DNA from: Leuconostoc gasicomitatum LMG 18811
GTDB taxonomy: Bacteria > Bacillota > Bacilli > Lactobacillales > Lactobacillaceae
Length of the DNA: 64,000 nt
Assembly (NCBI RefSeq): GCF_000196855.1
Contig: NC_014319.1
Location: forward strand, 434,001-498,000
Direction of reading: 5' to 3'
Notes under the pieces: model-generated
The model's database searches: none
Told to the model about the DNA's origin: nothing
What the model saw: only the letters and a program-made list of their open reading frames with translations
Position numbers and translations under genes: made by a program
Shown: positions 25,235 to 33,665 of the stretch, piece after piece
How positions within the stretch are numbered: the first letter of the stretch is position 1
How the letters are laid out: each line of letters begins with the position of its first letter

Positions 25235-25782
25235 CAAAACATGTCTCAGCACAAAAAATTGCGTTAATTGCATTATTTATTGTGATTAACATTGTCGGTG
25301 GTCACCTTGCGTTGTATGCACGTTTACCTATTTATTTGGATACGATTGGAACTTTGCTAGGGAGTGCCTTTTTTGGACCTATTGGTGGTCTATTTACTGG
25401 CATTCTAACGGCGTTAATTAATGGTACTACTGGAGATCTTTTCTCAATCTACTTTATGCCCAGTCAAATAGCGACTGCGCTAGTATCTGGATTTGTTTAT
25501 AAAAAAATTAAACCAACAGATTTTAAAAATATTTGGTGGGTTGCCCTTGTCATCTCTATACCAGCTACGATTATTAGTACAATTATCACAGTGATCTTGT
25601 TTCATGGTATCACATCATCTGGATCAAGCATGATTGTTCAAGTCCTACATGGTTTTGGCTTGAGTCAATCAATTTCAGTTTTCTTGGTGCAGGTGGGTAC
25701 AGATTATTTAGATCGTATGATTGGGGTATATGTTGTTGCCATTGTGTACCGCACCTTGTTGTCACGAATTAAACTGGTGTAA
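25231..25782 (+). CDS. ECF transporter S component
   Basis: 183 residues with six hydrophobic helices and the small S-component style: IALIALFIVINIVGGHLAL, LDTIGTLLGSAFFGPIGGLFTGILTALI. It needs the shared EcfA/A'/T module, not present here. Overlap with the nucleoside hydrolase implies that the transported vitamin-like compound is linked to nucleoside cleavage: queuine/queuosine or another base/nucleoside. Substrate is inference. Confidence 0.75.
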   Translation: MTKHVSAQKIALIALFIVINIVGGHLALYARLPIYLDTIGTLLGSAFFGPIGGLFTGILTALINGTTGDLFSIYFMPSQIATALVSGFVYKKIKPTDFKNIWWVALVISIPATIISTIITVILFHGITSSGSSMIVQVLHGFGLSQSISVFLVQVGTDYLDRMIGVYVVAIVYRTLLSRIKLV

Positions 25783-25802
25783 TCTTATTCATTTTTAAAA
25801 AT

Positions 25803-25858
25803 AAAAAAGGTGTGTCTCTAAAATGTTACTTAACATTTTAGAGACACACCATCTTTTT
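25803..25858. terminator. Bidirectional terminator
   Basis: Perfect 20-bp stem starting GGTGTGTCTC with 2-base loop, A run before and T run after; serves the ECF operon (+) and the small membrane gene (-). Confidence 0.9.
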
Positions 25859-26108
25859 ATTTAACGATCTTTTTTAATTTTCTGTTTATGATCATCGCAA
25901 TAAGGCCAATTAAAATGAAGCCAACTGGTAGAATGAACATCTCATTACCCCATGTATTGCATACGACATAGATTAACCATGATAAGCCAATCAGTATAAG
26001 AACATAACCACGATAAGCTGCAATTGTCAGTGCAAATTTTGAATTTTTATAAGTTTTACTATTAACGAAATAAATGAAAAATATTAGTAGTATTAGTTTG
26101 TATGACAT
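25857..26108 (-). CDS. Small membrane protein, unknown
   Basis: 83 residues with three hydrophobic segments and a basic C-terminal tail (NRKLKKIVK). Start ATG 26108 is chosen because GAGGA stands eight bases upstream; a longer frame to 26210 has no ribosome site. No family recognised. Confidence 0.55.
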   Translation of the reverse strand: MSYKLILLIFFIYFVNSKTYKNSKFALTIAAYRGYVLILIGLSWLIYVVCNTWGNEMFILPVGFILIGLIAMIINRKLKKIVK

Positions 26109-26262
26109 ATTATTACTTATCCTCAGTGTACTATAGTTTATGACTAATTGTAGCATAAATAAAAGTAACCTTACAAATGAAGTGTGTAGCAGTTCATTCC
26201 TGAATGACATCTAATCTGTTAAAATGAAAGATAAGAATACAAGAAAGACACTCAAAAAACTT

Positions 26263-28344
26263 ATGACAAACTATCTCATTTTAACTGAAAAGCCATCGGC
26301 GGCTGCCAATTTTACGAAAGCACTTGGTGGTAAGACCGGTGTATTTAACGATTTCACTTACAAAATAGCAAATTTGCGTGGTCATGTCATGACGTTAAAA
26401 GACCCTGAAGCAATGGTTGCCGAAGAATTAAAAAAGCAATACAAATCTTGGTTGGTGAAACATTTGCCATGGAATTTGTCTGATTTTTCATGGGCACGGA
26501 CGTATATTCGTCAACGTAATATGCGTACAGGTAAGGTGGAATCAACAAAAAAATTAATTGATGACTTAAAGAAGGAATCAAAATCAGGGTACGATGCGAT
26601 TGTCATTGCAACTGATACTGACCCTTCTGGTGAGGGTGAGTTACTTGCCTGGGAGGCTTTGGATGCGATTGGCTGGCGGGGTCAAGTGCTACGTGCGAAC
26701 TTTATGGATGAGTCAGTATCGGGTATTCAAAAGGCCATGCATCAATTACGAGATGTTTCGGATAAGATGGCTGATGGTGAATATGTTAAAGGTGAAAGCC
26801 GTAATCGGTGGGACTTTGCTTCAATGCAACTCACTCGAATTGCAACCACTGCAGCTAAAAAAGCAGGCTTTAAAGTAGTCGCGCGTGAAGGTCGGTTGAA
26901 ATCTGTCATTATTTGGCGTGTTTATCAACAACTTGATGCGATTAAAAATTATGTCAAAACACCATATTTTGAAGTGAAATTTAAGGATCCCGCAGAACAT
27001 GTTTTTGGCAGAGTGACACCCCAAGGAGATGTGATTCCGTGGCGGTTTGCGACGAAAGAAGAAGCAGAAATTGATTTCAGTCAGTATCATAAGACCGACG
27101 TTATCAATGAAAAACATCAAACGCGAACGCAAGCACCCGGAAAGCTACTAGATTTAGCCGGATTGGCTTCAATATTAGCGCCGCGTGGTTTTTCTTCAAA
27201 AGAAGTGCTAAGTACTTACCAAAAAATGTATGAAGCACAAATTGTTTCATATCCACGTACAGAAGACAAGACCGTAACTCCAGAGCAATTTAATGAATTA
27301 CTACCGTTGATTGATCAGATCGCGGATGTTGTTGGTGTCGACAAGATGTTGTTAACACACCGTTCTCCACGGACAACGCATGTTAAATCACAAGGTGCGC
27401 ACGGAGCCAATCGGCCCGGCGAAAATTTACCAAAAACAACACAATCTTTGGTAAAATTTGGTGCCAGTGGACCAGCAATCTATGAAGTTTTGGCTAAAAA
27501 CTATTTAGCAATGCTGGCAGAAGATTATGTGTACGATCATGTGACGGCTAATTTGAAAGATTACCCGGAATTTAAAACGGCGTTTAATAGACCACTTAAG
27601 ATGAATTTTAAGTTAGTGTATGATTCACAAAAAGCCATTAAGGTTGAAGAAGAGGAAGAAGAAAATTCAACTGCATCACAATTAGGACCGCAAGCAAGGC
27701 CTTATTTGCATGAAGGAGCGAATCCAAAGCCACAAACACCAACGACTAAATGGATTATGGCTTTTTTGGAAAAACATAATGTTGGTACTGGTGCAACACG
27801 TGTGTCAACATTATCTGAGATGTCTCGTGGTATTAAAGCGATGTTAACTGAAACGCGTGGTAAATTAGGATTGACAGAAACTGGGCAAGTGTCTGCTATT
27901 ATGGTGAAAGATACGTGGATTGCTTCGCCTAAAATCACCAAACGTTTATTTGAAATGATGGATCAAGTTGGCCAATTTGACATGACAATGGACCAAGTGC
28001 TAGATTCAGTAACAAAGGTGGTTGAACATGATATGCCGATTATGTTAGACAATGCAGAGCAACTAGAAACCTTGCTTGGTAAACCAAAACAAGTACCAAA
28101 GAAAAAAGTAACAGAAAAAATGACTGGCCTATTCAAAGGCGAAGAAATTACTTTTGCTCGTGAATGGAGTGGGCATATTTTTACTGATGATGAACTAACC
28201 AAAATGTTAAATGGTGCTGAAATCAGTTTTCAATCGAAGTCTAAACGTGGGAAAATCTACACGGCGACCGGTAAATTAGCAAAACAAACATTTAAAGGTA
28301 GTACATTTTATGGCTTTAAATTGAATCCGAAAGCAAAAAAATAA
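26263..28344 (+). CDS. topB: Type IA DNA topoisomerase III-like, cysteine-free
   Basis: 693 residues from ATG 26263; an ATG at 26224 lies within a likely -10 (TTAAAAT) and adds a basic leader, so is less likely. TOPRIM domain: LILTEKPSAAANF and ATDTDPSGEGELLAWE (DxDxxxE). Catalytic tyrosine ~330 in IVSYPRTEDK; conserved GTGATR later. The C-terminal part lacks the zinc ribbons of TopA and has no cysteine anywhere, ending in a repeat-like GLFKGEEITF ... GATGKLA segment. TopB-type enzymes decatenate and process recombination intermediates; homologues are frequent on plasmids and integrative elements. Confidence 0.92.
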   Translation: MTNYLILTEKPSAAANFTKALGGKTGVFNDFTYKIANLRGHVMTLKDPEAMVAEELKKQYKSWLVKHLPWNLSDFSWARTYIRQRNMRTGKVESTKKLIDDLKKESKSGYDAIVIATDTDPSGEGELLAWEALDAIGWRGQVLRANFMDESVSGIQKAMHQLRDVSDKMADGEYVKGESRNRWDFASMQLTRIATTAAKKAGFKVVAREGRLKSVIIWRVYQQLDAIKNYVKTPYFEVKFKDPAEHVFGRVTPQGDVIPWRFATKEEAEIDFSQYHKTDVINEKHQTRTQAPGKLLDLAGLASILAPRGFSSKEVLSTYQKMYEAQIVSYPRTEDKTVTPEQFNELLPLIDQIADVVGVDKMLLTHRSPRTTHVKSQGAHGANRPGENLPKTTQSLVKFGASGPAIYEVLAKNYLAMLAEDYVYDHVTANLKDYPEFKTAFNRPLKMNFKLVYDSQKAIKVEEEEEENSTASQLGPQARPYLHEGANPKPQTPTTKWIMAFLEKHNVGTGATRVSTLSEMSRGIKAMLTETRGKLGLTETGQVSAIMVKDTWIASPKITKRLFEMMDQVGQFDMTMDQVLDSVTKVVEHDMPIMLDNAEQLETLLGKPKQVPKKKVTEKMTGLFKGEEITFAREWSGHIFTDDELTKMLNGAEISFQSKSKRGKIYTATGKLAKQTFKGSTFYGFKLNPKAKK

Positions 28345-28383
28345 AGCATTTGAAAATGGGAGCACATTTTCAGATGCTTTTTG
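28345..28383 (+). terminator. Terminator after topB
   Basis: AGCAT-TGAAAATG/CATTTTCA-ATGCT stem with T run. Confidence 0.8.
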
Positions 28384-28389
28384 ATTTGA

Positions 28390-28677
28390 TCAATCATTTA
28401 ATTGTTCTAACATCGTCAGTATAGAAAGCCCTTTTGGTGAAATTTTATAGATCACCCTTAAGGGAATACGTTCAACTATGGTACGACTAACTAAACAATG
28501 AGTAACCAGTTCTTTTAAACGATCAGTTAGCACCTTGTGTGAGATACTAGAAAGTTCTTGCTGTAATTGATTGAAACCGGTGACTTGTAAAGTTGAGATA
28601 GTCAGCAAAATTTCAATAGACCATTTAGATCCCATGAGCTTTATGATTTGTTTTGTAGACATTGAAATAGTAGGCAT
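28390..28677 (-). CDS. HxlR-family regulator
   Basis: 95 residues, winged-helix: IIKLMGSKWSIEILL, GFNQLQQELSSISHKVLTDRLKELV and wing VIYKISPKGLSIL are family hallmarks. Unlike the HxlR at 10694-10996 it lacks the N-terminal cysteine but has one in the recognition region (HCLV). It is divergent from the redox operon beginning at 29152, though a decayed gene lies between. A perfect palindrome sits just before its start, suggesting autoregulation. Confidence 0.85.
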   Translation of the reverse strand: MPTISMSTKQIIKLMGSKWSIEILLTISTLQVTGFNQLQQELSSISHKVLTDRLKELVTHCLVSRTIVERIPLRVIYKISPKGLSILTMLEQLND

Positions 28678-28695
28678 TTTTCCTCGATTAATAAC

Positions 28696-28717
28696 TAACG
28701 CACAAAATAGTGCGTTA
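28696..28717. promoter_or_regulatory. Perfect palindrome, putative operator of HxlR
   Basis: TAACGCAC-AAAATA-GTGCGTTA, 19 bases upstream of the hxlR start on the minus strand. Confidence 0.6.
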
Positions 28718-28881
28718 TGTGCAATTTTAAAAATATATAGTAAAATAATTCACATAGTTAATTATAATCTATGCAATATTGTTTGGCAATATCTTAGAAG
28801 AATTGATAATTTTGTACAAAAAGTGATAATGGATAAATGTTATCACTGGATGTTAACCAATTATTAACACATTATCTATGA

Positions 28882-29061
28882 ATTATTGGTGCTACAGATA
28901 GTGGTAAAGCGATATCTTTACGAGAATACTAATTTGGAAGTATTCTATCCCATCAAGTAAATGAACAAATTGAAATTTCAAGTATGCTGTTATAGCAAGC
29001 AGAATACACAGAAAAACATCAAAATTTAATGCTTGGAGGGAGATTTATTAAATTAAACTGA
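28882..29061 (+). pseudogene. Decayed gene between HxlR and redox operon
   Basis: One frame over ~59 codons reads IIGATDSGKAISLREY, stop, FGSILSHQVNEQIEISSMLL, stop, QAEYTEKHQNLMLGGRF, final stop. Two in-frame stops in otherwise protein-like text show decay. The opening IIGATDSGKAI looks like a nucleotide-binding loop of an NAD(P)-dependent protein, but the family is not certain. The rest of 28718-29151 is empty apart from an imperfect 10-bp inverted repeat around 29066. Confidence 0.4.
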
Positions 29062-29151
29062 ACGACAAAAACTTATTTTTGTCGTATTCCTAAACCAAGT
29101 ACTAGACACATTATCAAATCACTAAAATTTAGTTAAAATAAGGAAAAATAA

Positions 29152-29706
29152 ATGAATATATTAATTATTAATGGTTTTGAAAAACATGTTGATGCGAATG
29201 GCCAATTAAACAACCGCTTGTTTACAGAATATGTTAGGCAATTCAAGGATAAACATGACACGAAAATCACGGTTATCGAAGATTATAAACGAATAGAGGA
29301 AATCAATAAATGGTTATGGGCCGATCTAATTATTATACAGTTTCCCATCTATTGGTTTAATGTGCCTGGCGCTTTAAAAAGTTATTTTGATGATGTGTTT
29401 GCTTATGGCATATTTTACGGTTTAGATTACACAAAGTATGGGCAGGGTGGACGTTTATTTGGTAAAAAATTTATGTTATCTACAACATGGAATGCACCCA
29501 CTGCAGCATTTAATGATAATAATCAATTTTTTAATGGTATGAGTGTATCGGACATATTGCAACCCACTATAAAAGCATTAGAGTTTATTGGATTGACTAG
29601 TTGGTCTCAAGATGGTGTTATATCGTGTCATGATGTGATTCATAATCCAGAGATAGAATTATATTTATCTGAACAAAAACAATTTATTGAAGAGGTTAAT
29701 GTATGA
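29152..29706 (+). CDS. NAD(P)H:quinone oxidoreductase, flavodoxin fold (MdaB-like)
   Basis: 184 residues of the Flavodoxin_2 family: MNILIINGFEKH at the N terminus, WADLIIIQFPIYWFNVPGALKSYFDDVF (FMN binding; given here by its conserved core QFPIYWFNVPG) and LSTTWNAP. MdaB-like enzymes reduce quinones by two electrons, protecting from quinone stress. First gene of a five-gene operon, overlapping the next by 4 bases. The HxlR regulator upstream fits quinone or electrophile induction. Confidence 0.88.
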   Translation: MNILIINGFEKHVDANGQLNNRLFTEYVRQFKDKHDTKITVIEDYKRIEEINKWLWADLIIIQFPIYWFNVPGALKSYFDDVFAYGIFYGLDYTKYGQGGRLFGKKFMLSTTWNAPTAAFNDNNQFFNGMSVSDILQPTIKALEFIGLTSWSQDGVISCHDVIHNPEIELYLSEQKQFIEEVNV

Positions 29707-30428
29707 TTTGTATTGTTAATTTTAAAAATATGATGCATTATGAAAAACAGTTAAAATGGTTACAAGATATTGAGCGTGAATTTCTTGATTTTAAATTATT
29801 AGTTGCACCCACGCTACCAGAACACAATAGGTATCACAATTATGAAATTGTTGCGCAAAACATTAGTTTAGTGCAACGTACAGTGGGGGAAGTCTCTGCT
29901 AGCGTATTGAATGGATTAAAGATTCAATATGCTTTTGTAGGTCATTTAGAGCGCAGAAGACTGCTAAATGAAACAACAGATATGATTAATGAACGCTTAA
30001 TCAATTGTCTTCACAATCATATTGTGCCAATTATATGTTTAGGAATTCATAGTGGGCCGGATTTAGTTATCCGTGAATTAAAATCTATTTTAAAAAATAG
30101 TGATTTGAGTGACCAACGCGTGATTATAGCTTATGAATCTTTGAAATCAACACAGTCCAATCAACCTGTCTATTCCTATGTAGAGATGGAGGCAGTATAT
30201 CTGAAATTAAAACAATATATGGATGAACTAACTAATAGTAGCGGATTATCAGCATATCATTTAGTGATGGGCGGACATATCAACGAAGAGGGCATTAATG
30301 TGGCTGAAAAAATCGGATATGATGGCGTGTTAATTGGTGATCGTTATCAAGAAGTGACGTCATTTCAACCGCTGATCAAAACATTAAATCGAATCAAAAG
30401 AGAAAGATTATTGACTCATGGAAGCTGA
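29703..30428 (+). CDS. Divergent triosephosphate-isomerase-like protein
   Basis: 241 residues of the TIM family. Catalytic positions are kept: Lys8 in VNFKNM, His81 in FVGHLERR (canonical GHSERR) and Glu145 in IIAYES (canonical IAYEP). However the flexible loop 6 motif (PVWAIGTG) is replaced by SLKSTQSNQP, and the phosphate-binding GGS and GGASL motifs read MGGHINEEG and IGDRYQ. So it is likely an isomerase for a related substrate, or a weak paralogue; the main tpiA would be elsewhere. Coupled to neighbours by overlaps on both sides. Confidence 0.75.
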   Translation: MICIVNFKNMMHYEKQLKWLQDIEREFLDFKLLVAPTLPEHNRYHNYEIVAQNISLVQRTVGEVSASVLNGLKIQYAFVGHLERRRLLNETTDMINERLINCLHNHIVPIICLGIHSGPDLVIRELKSILKNSDLSDQRVIIAYESLKSTQSNQPVYSYVEMEAVYLKLKQYMDELTNSSGLSAYHLVMGGHINEEGINVAEKIGYDGVLIGDRYQEVTSFQPLIKTLNRIKRERLLTHGS

Positions 30429-31671
30429 AATCATATCTGTGGGAACAGGATTGTTGTTGGGACAAATAACTGATACTAATCGCCCATATATTGCGCGTGC
30501 ATTGCACGATATGGGCATTGACTCTCACCATCAATCTATTGTAGGCGACAATGAAAAGAGCATTCATGCAGCATTGAATTTGGCCGTTAGTCGTGCCAAA
30601 TTGATTATTATGATTGGTGGCCTAGGACCTACAACAGATGATCTAACGAAGCAAGTTGTTTCTCAATTTATCAATCAGCCATTGATACCAGATTCATATA
30701 CGCTATCGAAATTAAAAAAGTGGCATGATGATGTTGGTATTGAGATGGCAGATAATAATTATCGTCAGGCACTTTTTTTAAAAGATGCTGTGCCCCTGAA
30801 AAATGATTTTGGGTTTGCTGTGGGCAGTTTTTATCAAAATACTATTGGACCGGATTTTTTATTATTACCTGGTCCACCATGGGAAATGGAACCAATGTTT
30901 GATCAATATGTGTTGCCATTATTTACAAAAACGTATTGCAATGGTCAAGCACTAAGTTCGTTAGTTATGCGTTATTTTGGCATTGGTGAATCAAGATTAT
31001 CGCAATTAATTAATGGTTTAATTGTCAATCAAACGAATCCAACAATTAAAACTTATGCCCAAAAACATGAAGTGGTCATAAGACTTAAGGCAACTTCATC
31101 ATCAGAGAATAAAGCAAACAATCTGAATAAAAAAATGGCAACGCAAATTAATCAATTAGTTGGTGATTATTTTTATGGTGTGGGTGAGCATAGTACCTTA
31201 GAGAAAGTTGTCGCACAATTATTACAAGAAGAAGAGAAAACAATTGCCATGACAGAAGTATTTACGCGTGGGTTGGTTCAATCAACATTACAAAACGTTG
31301 TATCAAATACGGAGTTAGTAACTGGTGGTTTTAACGGTATGAGTGCCTTGCTTGATTTAACAGATGATGAGATTGAATTATCAGGTGATAATGGTGCTGA
31401 ATTAGTTAAACGCTTAGCAGAATTAACACAAAAGAGATTAGGCGCTAACATTGGGTTGGCAATTTTAGCAGAAAAACCGGAAAGCATTGGTCATCAAGAA
31501 TATGTTAATGAGAAAGTTTGGTTTGGTTTATTTGATAATCAGCAACAATTGATGGTTACATCACAAATATTTGCAAAAGATCATCAAGATAATATTGAAG
31601 AGGCGATATTTGTCGCACTAGATTTAGTTCGACGACACTTAATACACCAAGATTTAGTTGAACGGGCATAA
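30418..31671 (+). CDS. CinA-family protein with degenerate amidase domain
   Basis: 417 residues. N-terminal domain is typical (EIISVGTGLLLGQITDTN, GGLGPTTDDLTKQ, LLPGPPWEMEPMF), related to molybdopterin-binding/ADP-ribose pyrophosphatase folds. In the C-terminal PncC domain the catalytic AESxTGG reads TEVFTRG (near residue 285) and the later TGVAGP is lost, so nicotinamide-nucleotide amidase activity is unlikely. A standard cinA, usually beside recA, would be elsewhere. The start overlaps the TIM-like gene by 11 bases. Confidence 0.82.
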   Translation: MEAEIISVGTGLLLGQITDTNRPYIARALHDMGIDSHHQSIVGDNEKSIHAALNLAVSRAKLIIMIGGLGPTTDDLTKQVVSQFINQPLIPDSYTLSKLKKWHDDVGIEMADNNYRQALFLKDAVPLKNDFGFAVGSFYQNTIGPDFLLLPGPPWEMEPMFDQYVLPLFTKTYCNGQALSSLVMRYFGIGESRLSQLINGLIVNQTNPTIKTYAQKHEVVIRLKATSSSENKANNLNKKMATQINQLVGDYFYGVGEHSTLEKVVAQLLQEEEKTIAMTEVFTRGLVQSTLQNVVSNTELVTGGFNGMSALLDLTDDEIELSGDNGAELVKRLAELTQKRLGANIGLAILAEKPESIGHQEYVNEKVWFGLFDNQQQLMVTSQIFAKDHQDNIEEAIFVALDLVRRHLIHQDLVERA

Positions 31672-31691
31672 TAGTAAATGGGGATGAGCGT

Positions 31692-32426
31692 ATGGTAGAA
31701 CAGATACAAGGGAAAACAGTGTTAATAACAGGATCTTCAAGGGGAATTGGCTTAGCCATTGCTAAGCATTTTGATCAACTTGGTGCACAAGTTGTATTAC
31801 ATTCTCGTCATGGTATAGATGAGAAAATCAAGTCTCAATTTAACTTGCCACCACTGGAAGTAAAATTTGAATTGACTCATCAGCAAGCAATTAATCGCGC
31901 AATAACAGATTTATATCAAACGAATGAATTTAAAGGTGTTGATATTTTAATTAATAACGCGGGTATCACAGCGGATCAATTGGCTGTTAATATGTCTTCA
32001 GAAAATTTCACACAAGTTATTCATGCGAATTTAATTGGTACATTTAATGTGACACAGCCAGTTTTGAAACATATGTTAAAGTCCAAATCTGGTTGTATTA
32101 TTAATATGAGTTCTATTGTAGGTTTGCATGGCAATATAGGTCAGGTTAATTATGCGGCTAGTAAAGCAGGGTTAATTGGTATGACAAAAACATTAGCCAA
32201 AGAAGCAGCAAGACGGCAGGTCCGTGTTAATGCTATTGCACCAGGTATGTTTAAATCTGATATGACAGATGTGTTATCTGATAAGATTAAAGAACGTATA
32301 TTAGAGACTATCCCAATGAAGCGTTTTGGAAATGTCACAGAATTAGCTGAGGTTGCAGAATTTTTAGCAGAAAGTTCCTACATGACAGGGCAAACCATTG
32401 TAATAGATGGTGGTCAAAGCATTTAA
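31692..32426 (+). CDS. Short-chain dehydrogenase/reductase (FabG-like)
   Basis: 244 residues with classical SDR motifs: NAD(P)-binding TGSSRGIG (~14-21), NNAG (~91-94), catalytic Ser in NMSSIVG and YAASK, and IAPGMFKSDM. Closest remembered group is 3-oxoacyl-ACP reductase, but its place between CinA-like and glycerol dehydrogenase genes suggests a specialised carbonyl substrate. Lies 20 bases after the previous gene, same operon. Confidence 0.9.
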   Translation: MVEQIQGKTVLITGSSRGIGLAIAKHFDQLGAQVVLHSRHGIDEKIKSQFNLPPLEVKFELTHQQAINRAITDLYQTNEFKGVDILINNAGITADQLAVNMSSENFTQVIHANLIGTFNVTQPVLKHMLKSKSGCIINMSSIVGLHGNIGQVNYAASKAGLIGMTKTLAKEAARRQVRVNAIAPGMFKSDMTDVLSDKIKERILETIPMKRFGNVTELAEVAEFLAESSYMTGQTIVIDGGQSI

Positions 32427-32440
32427 TTTAGAAAGGCAGC

Positions 32441-33520
32441 ATGATGAAAAGTTTTTCCAGTCCATCTTTGTATATACAAGGGCAAGATATTTTATTAAAT
32501 CATTGCGATCAAATGAAACGCCTCGGGAAACGTGCGGTTATTCTTAGTAACGGTGTTGCTATTGATATTGCAGCAAATCCGCTATCTGATAAACTTAATG
32601 AACAACATCTGTTTAGTGAAGTTCTCACTATTAGTGATGATTTTGATGATTATGCGTTGTCATGTTTGTGCCAAAAAATACGTCATTCAAATGCTGGTAT
32701 TGTCATTGCAGTTGGGGGCGGGAAAGTCATTGATACTGCAAAAATTATTGCTGCACAAGTTGAATGTCGACTTGTTGTTATCCCGACTTTAGCATCGACA
32801 GATGCGCCTACATCAAGGTTATCAGCTAAATATAATAGGCAAGGGAATTTTGAGAGATATATTTTTTTTGATGATAGTCCAGCTTTGGTTATGGTTGATA
32901 CTAGCATCATTGTTAACGCACCAACACGTACTTTAATTGCTGGTATCGCAGATGCGCTTGCCACATTTATAGAGTATCGTGCCGTTCAATGTGGTAACGG
33001 TCATAATATGTTTGGGGATAGGCAAACAATAACTGCAGGTGTATTAGCGGAACAAGCGAGTAAAACAATATTTCAAAATGCTGAGTTAGCTATTGAAGCA
33101 AATAACGCACACGTTGTCGATAATTATTTTGAAGCTGTTGTTGAGGCTAATATTTTGATGAGTGGATTAGGTTTTGAAAGTGGTGGGGAAGCAGCAGCAC
33201 ACAGTATTGCTAATGGATTAACGACATTTATATCTCCAGCTATTATGCATGGTGAAAAGGTTGCCTTTGGTCTGTTAGGGCAACTTATACTTTCAAAATC
33301 ATCAGATATTACCTATAAAAAATATTTAGATTTTCAACGTTTATTAGGTCTTCCGGTATGTTTGAAAGACTTAGGCATAATGAATGATCAGAACATCTTG
33401 CGTCAAATTGCACGAGAAATATTACGTCCACATGAGACGATACATCAAATGAATTTATCTTTCACAGAGGAAGATATTGTGAATATGTTATTACAGATAG
33501 ATAGTTATGCGAAAAAATAG
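32441..33520 (+). CDS. Glycerol dehydrogenase-family, iron/zinc-type (GldA-like)
   Basis: 359 residues. NAD-binding VGGGKVIDTAK (~88-98), PTLASTDAPTS, metal ligands in AGIADALATFIEYRA (Asp), GGEAAAHSIANGLT (His) and MHGEKVAFG (His). Oxidises glycerol to dihydroxyacetone or, in reverse, reduces dihydroxyacetone, methylglyoxal and similar carbonyls. Last gene of the redox operon; 14 bases after the SDR gene with ribosome site AGAAAGGCAG. Confidence 0.9.
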   Translation: MMKSFSSPSLYIQGQDILLNHCDQMKRLGKRAVILSNGVAIDIAANPLSDKLNEQHLFSEVLTISDDFDDYALSCLCQKIRHSNAGIVIAVGGGKVIDTAKIIAAQVECRLVVIPTLASTDAPTSRLSAKYNRQGNFERYIFFDDSPALVMVDTSIIVNAPTRTLIAGIADALATFIEYRAVQCGNGHNMFGDRQTITAGVLAEQASKTIFQNAELAIEANNAHVVDNYFEAVVEANILMSGLGFESGGEAAAHSIANGLTTFISPAIMHGEKVAFGLLGQLILSKSSDITYKKYLDFQRLLGLPVCLKDLGIMNDQNILRQIAREILRPHETIHQMNLSFTEEDIVNMLLQIDSYAKK

Positions 33521-33558
33521 ATTATGCAGATACCAATTAAAAAATGAACATAACGATG

Positions 33559-33583
33559 TGAACCCCAATAGTTGGACAAAATA
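33559..33583. mobile_element. Possible solitary IS3-family end
   Basis: TGAACCCCAATAGTTGGACA resembles the terminal repeats of IS3/IS150-group elements of lactic acid bacteria (TG..CCCCAA..GTT.GACA). No transposase or second end nearby, so only a remnant. Confidence 0.25.
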
Positions 33584-33665
33584 GAATTAATTAATTAACA
33601 GACTCAGTGGTGAGTTGAATTGGCAGCGATGAACTGGTATGGTATTGATAGAGGGAAAGTAAAAC

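Noticed and set aside
26594-26878. 94-codon frame inside topB
   Set aside because: Alternative frame within a clearly coding TOPRIM domain.
28571-28867. 98-codon plus-strand frame over the HxlR gene
   Set aside because: Antisense shadow of the regulator and its operator; no ribosome site.
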